A DNA stretch of 64,000 nt from Rana temporaria (lineage: Eukaryota > Chordata > Amphibia > Anura > Ranidae): contig NC_053495.1 in NCBI RefSeq assembly GCF_905171775.1, forward strand, positions 109,655,409 through 109,719,408, read 5' to 3'. The position numbers were made by a program, and so were the translations under genes. The notes under the pieces are model-generated. The model ran no database searches. It was given only the letters and a program-made list of their open reading frames with translations, and was not told the DNA's origin. Shown in pieces: positions 58,388 through 64,000 of this stretch. Within the stretch, counting starts at the first letter, position 1; each line of letters opens with the position of its first letter.

Positions 58388-59423
58388 TTAACCACTTGCT
58401 TACTGGGCACATATACCCCCCTCCTGCCCAGGTGAAATTTCAGCTTTCGGCACTGCATCGCTTTAACTAACAATTGCGCGGTCGTGCGACGTGGCACCCA
58501 AACAAAATTGACGTCCTTTTTTCCCCACAAGTAGAGCTTTCTTTTGGTGGTATTTGATCGCCTGTGTGGTTTTTATTTTTTGCGCTATAAACAAAAAAGT
58601 GAGACAATTTTGAAAAAAATACAATATTTTTTACTTCTTGCTATAATAAATATCCCAATTTAAAAAAAAAATAACATTTTTTTTTCTCAGTTTAGGCCGA
58701 TACGTATTCTTCTACATATTTTTGGTAAAAAAAAAAAAAAATCGCAATAAGCGACTGGTTTGCGCAAAAGTTATAGCGCTTACAAAATAGGGGACAGAAT
58801 TATTTTTTTTTAATTATTTTTTTTTAATTATTTTTTTTACTAGAAATGACGGCGATCTGCGATTTTTAATGGACTGCGACGTTATGGCGGACACATCGGA
58901 CACATTTTTGGCGCCATTCACATTTATACTGCGATCAGTGCTATAAATATGCACTAATTACAGTATAAATGTGACTGGCATTGAAGGGGTTAACACTAGG
59001 GGGTGAGGAAGGGGTTAAATGTATCCCTGCTTAGTGTTCTAACTGTAGGTGGAGGGGGGTGACTGGGGGGGTGACCGATCTGTGTCTCTATGTACAAGAG
59101 ACACAGATCCGTCTCCTCTCAAGAGACAGCACCGCTGTCTCTGTGTAAAACGGCAATGAGAGATGATCTCATATGTTTACATATGAGATCCTCTCTCATT
59201 GGCTGCACAGATCGCCTCGCGAACGGCCACTCTGATTGGCCGTTCGCGGCGATCTGTAATTGGCTGTGTCCGAGGGACACGGCCAACACAGATTTTCCCC
59301 GCAGCGCGCTCTGGAGCGCGCGCGGGGACCGCCCTAAGGGGCGGACGTCAATTGACGGCGGTTTGGATATTGGGATCCGCACTGTAGCCGTCAATTGACG
59401 GCAGGCGGATCCCAAGTGGTTAA
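58388..59423. mobile_element. TTAA-flanked non-autonomous transposon (copy T3)
   Basis: TTAACCACTTGCTTACTGGG at the left, AAGTGGTTAA at the right. The interior resembles T2 (17071). No ORF of significance. Confidence 0.85.
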
Positions 59424-59518
59424 TACAGAGGAGTCGGAGTCGGGGAGTCGGAAGTACATAAAACTGAGGAGTCGGAGTCGGAACATGTATCTACCGACTC
59501 CACAGCCCTGGTTGTGGC

Positions 59519-60025
59519 CCCAGCACCAGTGCCTAAGGCCCAATTGTTCTGCCCCTGTTTAACAGGGGCGTGTAATTACAATTTTTGATCTAATATTTCA
59601 CAGCAGGGCGTTCCAGCGCCCAACAAGACTAACTGTGAGGGCTTACAGTGTTGTGGCAACACCAACACCTAGGTCCCAAATTTCTGCAGAGTATAAACTG
59701 CAGGCCCTTACTTTCAAACATCCAACTTACAAACGACTCCTACTTGCAAATGGAAGGAGACAACAGGAAGTGAGAGGAAATCTACCCCTAGGAAGGGAAA
59801 TTCTCTTCTGTAAGAGGTGTCTCCTGTCCACTGATGCTTTATCACAATCCTTGTTTCACAAAAAAAAAACATTTTCAAAAAATCATTTGTCACTGGGACA
59901 GAAAGTGAGATGCAATCTTCTGAACAGATGCACACAGGCAGAAAAACAAATGTTACAGGGGTAATAACCCTTCTCTATGTTTTCAGAAAAGCTTAAAAAA
60001 AAGATTTTATGGCTGAAGCTACACT
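59519..60025 (+). other. hAT-B internal non-coding sequence
   Basis: Begins with the second copy of the 145-bp unit (to about 59660). The rest (59661-60025) has no recognisable gene or repeat. Confidence 0.45.
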
Positions 60026-60834
60026 TTAACCACTTGTTCACCGGGCCTATTTTGGCACTTATCTCCTTCATGTAAAAATCTAAATTTTATAACAGTATAT
60101 ATTTTTTTAGCAGACACCCTATGGAATAAAATGGCGGTCATTGCAACTTTTTTTTTTGCACGGTATTTGCGCAATAATTTTTCAAATGCCTTTTTTGGGG
60201 GGAAAAAAACGGTTTCATGAATTAAAAAATAACAAAACCGTAAAGTTAGCCCAATTTTTTTGTATAATGTTTGTTTAAGATAAGGTCACGCCAAGTAAAT
60301 AGATACCTAACATGTCACGCTTTAAAATTGCGCACACTCATGGAATGGCGCCAAACTTCGGTACTTAAAAATCTCAATAGGTGACGCTTTAACATTTTTT
60401 ACAGGTTACTATTTTCTAATTACAGAGGAGGTCTAGTGCTAGAATTGTTGCACACGCTCTAATGCACGCGACGATACCTCACATGTGGGGTTTGAACGGC
60501 GTTTACATATGTGGGCGGGACTTGCATGCATGTTCACTTCTGCGCGCGAGATAACGGGGACAGGGGAGTTTTGAAAATATATTTTTTTTATTTTACTTAA
60601 GTTTTTTTTTATTTTTACAAAAAATTTGATCACTTTAATTCCTATAACAAGGAATGTAAACATCCCTGGCTGCCTATAAGCGGAACCGCCGCTTTGATCG
60701 TTCTTATCGTGCACAGAATTGGCGGCTGAAGACAGCGATATCTGAATGATGCCTGTAGCTGCAGGCATCATTCAGATATTCCAGCACAAAGTGGAGGACG
60801 TCATATGACATCCTCCCGTGGACAAGCGGTTTAA
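60026..60834. mobile_element. TTAA-flanked non-autonomous transposon (copy T4)
   Basis: Left TTAACCACTTGTTCACCGGG, right AAGCGGT then TTAA. It shares its right TTAA with the next element. Closest to T1 (10793). Confidence 0.75.
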
Positions 60835-61700
60835 CCACTTGACCACCAGGCCTATTCTGGCACTTCTCTCCTTCATGTGAAAATCACAATTTTTTTGCTA
60901 GAAAATTAATCAGAACCCCCAAACATTATATATTTTTTTTTAGCAGACATCCTAGGGAATAAAATGGCAGTCATTGCAATACTTTTTGTCACACCGTATT
61001 TGCGCAGCGGTCTTACAAGCGCACTTTTTTTGGATAAAAATCACTTTTTTTAATAAAAAAATAAGACAAAAATACATTTTGCCCATTTTTTTTATATATT
61101 GTGAAAGATAATGTTACGCCGAGTAAAATGATACCCAACATGTCACGCTTAAAAATTGCGCCCGCTCGTGGCATGGCGTCAAACTTTTACCCTTAAAAAT
61201 CTCAATAGGCGACGTTTAAAAAATTCTACAGGTTGCATTTTTTGAGTTGCAGAGTAGGTCTAGGGCTAGAATTATTGCTCTCACTCTAACGATCACGGCG
61301 ATACCTCACTTGTGTGGTTTGAATACCGTTTTCATATGCGGGCGCTACTCGCGTATGCGTTTGCTTCTGCGCGCAAGCTCGTCGGGATGGGGCGCTTTAA
61401 AAAAAAAATTTTTGGTTTTCTTATTTATTTTTATTTAGTTTTATAATTTTTTACACTGAAATAAAAAAAAAATTGATCACTTTTATTCCTATTACAAGGA
61501 ATGTAAACATCCCTTGTAATAGAAAAAAGCATGACAGGTCCTCTTGAATATGAGATCTGGGGTCAAAAAGACCTCAGATCTCATAATTAGACTTAAATGC
61601 AAAAAAAAAAAAAAAAAATGTAATTTTTTCAAATGACAAAAAAAAAAATGTTTCTTTAAGAGGCTGGGCGGTACTGACGTTTTGACGTCACTTCCGCCCA
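60831..61700. mobile_element. TTAA-type element (copy T5), right end missing
   Basis: Left TTAACCACTTGACCACC; body parallels T1 and T4 (AACATGTCACGCTT, TACCTCAC). No AAGTGGTTAA terminus found by 61800; end approximate. Confidence 0.65.
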
Positions 61701-62248
61701 GCAGAGCTATAGTTCATGTCTTGTATGCACCGCCTGTATTCTGCTGTTCAAAGTATATAGGGCCAAAGGGGCTTGTAATGACCTGAGGGGAGGGGGGCGG
61801 GGAAACTCATGCTATTTTTCTCAGTGATTTTCATCCATATTGCAGGGACCAAACATTACATTAAAGCCGCAAGCAGTCTTAAATTACTTTTTTTTTTATA
61901 GTAATCTCATTTTGTGCAGGGACAGTTTTAAGCACATGCCACTACTATAGACACCTAGCAGGTACGATATTTAAAGGAATTTTTATTTTCTTTTTTTTAC
62001 TTTAAGCATCATTAAAATCGCTGCTCCAGAAAAAAATGACAGTTTTTAAAACTTTTTTTTCCATTGATACATTCTCCCTTGGGCAATACCCAGGTTCCCA
62101 AACCTGTTTTCCGACAATAACTTGCATATTGAATTCGAACGTTCGAGTCCCATTGACGTCAATTGACGTTCTAAATGTTCGAGCGAACGTTCGATCCGTT
62201 CGAAGGTTCTGGTGCGAACCGAATGGGGGGGTGTTTGGCTCATCCATA
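61701..62248. other. hAT-B right end; otherwise no feature seen
   Basis: 61701-62100 shows no gene. 62130-62248 carries GAACGTTCGA-type palindromes and the terminal GCTCATCCATA of hAT-B. Confidence 0.5.
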
Positions 62249-62314
62249 GTAAAGAGTATGGCACAACTGCAAACCTACCAAGATATGCCTGTCCACCTAA
62301 ACTGACAGGCCAGG

Positions 62315-63052
62315 TGACATGGAATGTTTGGCTGTATGCAGAGCGCACAGCATTTCTCCAATCTCCTGTGCTAATAATAAGCACACATTTTGTCTAATGA
62401 TATAATGCATCTTACCAACCATTCGACCTCCCGTTCATCCCCAGTAAACAGACACAACCATACCTTTGTCCTCATTTCAGCATCACTTCTCCAGGGAGCA
62501 GTGAGCCTGGCTCTTTTATTGGTAAAAGACAAAAGATTTCACAAACAGGAAGTGATGGCTCCAGCAGCCAATCACTTCCTCCATGGGAAGTGACATCACA
62601 GGATGTGACCTCCATACAGGAAATTACCATATAAGGATTTGACAATACAGGAAACTCTTCCAACAGGATTAAATACAAACAACATGAATAATACAACAAC
62701 CAATGAACAAGGTTCCTGATGATGAGAGCTTATCTACAGGTGTACACCCATGGCACCACAAATATGTTGATCAGGCATACAGAGGTGACAAGAGCGCACA
62801 TCCGCTAAACCGATAATGCGCTTGCAGAGCGAACACATCTCCTCAGATGATCGTCTGTGCATCTCACAGGGGCCCTTTTGCCGGCAGACATATCCTCACT
62901 CCGCAAACACCTTTCTCCAACCTCAGGAAGTTTATCTCAACCAGCCTCAATCTGCCCCAGTCAGCTTTTTAGAGCGGGCTGTGTGAGAACTAACACTGGG
63001 AGACACTATGACAATACATATTAAAATACATCTTCATAAAATTTCCACAACA
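62315..63052. repeat. Solo LTR, 738 bp, in the host Tc1
   Basis: TG...CA ends and 4-bp flank CAGG (62311-62314 and 63053-63056). The Tc1 frame rejoins across it as LTGQ | ARRTINQ. Family unknown. Confidence 0.7.
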
Positions 63053-63113
63053 CAGGCAAGGAGGACAATTAATCAGAGAAGCAGCTAGGAGGCCCATGGT
63101 AACTCTGGAGGAG

Positions 63114-63155
63114 AGGCTCTGAGGAAGAAGGTAATTCTTCAAAACACGTCAGCTA
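63114..63155 (+). ncRNA. Hammerhead-ribozyme-like motif at the insert 5' end
   Basis: GGCU stem I, CUGAGGA core (63119-63125), stem II AAGAA/UUCUU region, AAAA in place of GAAA, CACG minimal stem III, UC cleavage position, AGCU closing stem I. Confidence 0.55.
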
Positions 63156-63433
63156 GCAGTTGTTTGCATCTCCTCTCTCTGCTATTAGTAGATGGATTGG
63201 CATAAGCCAAAGACTGTTACATTGTGGTTTTCTTTCCATGCTTGTGAGTAGTTTTAATACTTTCTCTTTTAATACATATATCAAAGGACAATGCACAAGG
63301 CTTGTGCACCCTCTTTTTTCTATTCTTTTTTGAATATCCTGGAGGGCAGCAAGGCTTGAGATATTATCCACTCTGAACTTTGGATCGCCTGATCAACACA
63401 TTTGTGCGCAAGAGTATTTGTTTTGCTGCTAAT
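63114..63433 (+). mobile_element. 320-bp insert with hammerhead at its 5' end and a 14-bp target duplication
   Basis: Duplication TAACTCTGGAGGAG (63100-63113 and 63434-63447) in Tc1 coding sequence. No ORF. The insert begins with the hammerhead-like motif. Size, variable duplication and 5' ribozyme suggest a short Penelope-mobilised element or a terminal-arm insertion. Confidence 0.72.
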
Positions 63434-64000
63434 TAACTCTGGAGGAGCTTCAGGGATCCACAGCCCAGGTGGGAGGATCTGTCCACAGGACAACTATTAG
63501 TTGAGCACTCCACAAATCTGGCCTTTATGGAAGAGTTGCAAGAAGAAAGCCATTGTTGAAAAAAAGCCATAAGTCCCATTTTCAGTTTGCGAGAAGACAT
63601 GTGGGGAACACAGCAAACATGTAGAAGAAGGTACTCTGGTCAGATGAGACCAAAATATAAGTTTTTTGGCCTAAAAGCAAAACGCTATGTGTGACTAAGG
63701 ATGAGCTCCGGCGTGTTCGCATAGAACACATGCAGAGCCCGCCAGGAAGTAAGCACGGCGCTGTGCTAATCACAGCCAGGGAGACATTGTCCCGATGCTC
63801 GGCTGCAGGGATCGTGAAATGTCTCCCTGGCTGTTATTAGCGCAGCGCCGTGCTCACTTCCTGGCGGGCTCTGCACGTGTTCTATGCGAACACGTCAGAG
63901 CTCATCCTTATGTGTGACGGAAAACTAACACTGCACATCCCCCTGAACACACCATCCCCACCGTGATACATGGTGGTAGCAGCATCATGTTGTGGGGATG
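63434..64000 (+). pseudogene. Host Tc1 transposase, central part, split by a MITE
   Basis: Reads GSTAQVGGSVHRTTIS, LHKSGLYGRVARRKPLL and FARRHVGN...VLWSDETK (first catalytic Asp), a hAT MITE (63696-63910), then HTIPTVIHGGSSIMLWG to the window edge. Stops and frameshifts present. The rest is outside the window. Confidence 0.88.
63696..63910. mobile_element. hAT MITE, 215 bp, TAAGGATGAGCTC ends
   Basis: Perfect 8-bp duplication TGTGTGAC (63688-63695 and 63911-63918). The two halves pair almost completely (GTGTTCGCATAGAACAC against GTGTTCTATGCGAACAC). Its ends resemble those of hAT-B, so hAT-B-type transposase may have moved it. Confidence 0.9.

Larger units (their letters stand above)
57082..59510 (+). 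mobile_element. hAT with CAGGGCTGTGGAGTCGG ends, 2,429 bp
   Basis: Terminal repeats CAGGGCTGTGGAGTCGG and CCGACTCCACAGCCCTG and a perfect 8-bp duplication GTTGTGGC (57074-57081 and 59511-59518). GGAGTC subterminal repeats at both ends. Contains the C-terminal part of a hAT transposase and two later TTAA insertions (57572, 58388). Confidence 0.92.
44354..62248 (+). mobile_element. hAT-B: 17.9-kb hAT transposon, decayed, heavily nested
   Basis: 8-bp duplication GTAAAGAG (44346-44353 and 62249-62256) in the host Tc1; left end TAGGGATGAGCTTCG, right end (reverse complement) TATGGATGAGCCAAAC. It has its own CCAAT-TATA promoter, a 46-bp minisatellite, a broken BED/hAT transposase (48237-49259 plus 53842-56072) and further repeats. 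Insertions inside: 44696 MITE, 45355 PLE scrap, 47322 MITE, PLE2, 56195 MITE, a hAT at 57082, and TTAA elements at 60026 and 60831. A MITE with the same TAAGGATGAGC end is at 63696. Confidence 0.85.
22105..64000 (+). mobile_element. Tc1-like transposon, host of the nested insertions to the window end
   Basis: Pieces in order: 22105-22333 (5' non-coding, ending in a conserved CTCAGTATGAATACA stretch), 44155-44353 (start of transposase), 62249-62314, 63053-63113, 63434-63695 and 63911-64000. Each junction is explained by an insert with a target duplication: 13 bp at 22321-22333/44155-44167, 8 bp at 44346-44353/62249-62256, 4 bp at 62311-62314/63053-63056, 14 bp at 63100-63113/63434-63447, 8 bp at 63688-63695/63911-63918. 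The left terminal repeat is missing; the right end lies outside the window. Confidence 0.85.

Noticed and set aside
58860..59420. Short frames on both strands of the T3 element
   Set aside because: Mirror-image frames from an inverted-repeat region in a non-autonomous TTAA element.

Overview
The window is repeat-dominated eukaryotic DNA, most likely from an anuran amphibian with a large genome. That assignment is an inference from the mixture seen: Tx1/L1-type LINEs, frog-type Tc1 copies, Penelope-like elements, BEL/Pao and chromodomain Ty3/gypsy elements, BED-finger hAT transposons and abundant TTAA-flanked MITEs. I found no host gene, rRNA, tRNA gene or CRISPR array. Every coding signal belongs to a mobile element.

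Layout. 1-2.76 kb: 3' part of a Penelope-like element (PLE1: reverse transcriptase plus GIY-YIG endonuclease) with a (TA)n microsatellite. 3.49-8.74 kb: a complete but disabled Ty3/gypsy chromovirus on the minus strand with 537-bp LTRs. 8.97-22.1 kb: a BEL/Pao element on the minus strand, broken into pieces by MITEs, a 1.3-kb hAT, solo LTRs and an inverted-arm, PLE-like insert (IR1, 16701-20415). From about 22.1 kb to the window end, one Tc1 element, itself in the BEL gag, is the host of everything else.

Inside the Tc1: (a) a second inverted-arm element (IR2, 22334-44154), which contains an almost full-length L1 (23392-42752), which is split by a 13.08-kb hAT (hAT-A, 27823-40900); (b) a 17.9-kb older hAT (hAT-B, 44354-62248) whose transposase is split by a Penelope-like element with inverted arms (PLE2, 49260-53841); (c) a solo LTR, a 320-bp hammerhead-headed insert and a hAT MITE near the right edge. 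Target-site duplications or rejoined reading frames support most of these nestings.

The most interesting object is hAT-A. It has matching 8-bp target duplications, an uninterrupted 1,116-codon BED-finger/hAT transposase behind a CCAAT-TATA promoter, and on the opposite strand a four-exon, about 214-residue Myb/SANT-like gene with consistent splice phases, whose duplicated first exon abuts the element's right terminal region. Such a Myb-type partner is known from Harbinger elements; as part of a hAT it would be a two-gene hAT. The second theme is at least six hammerhead-ribozyme-like motifs tied to Penelope-like or inverted-arm elements, including one at the exact 5' end of a short insert with a 14-bp target duplication.
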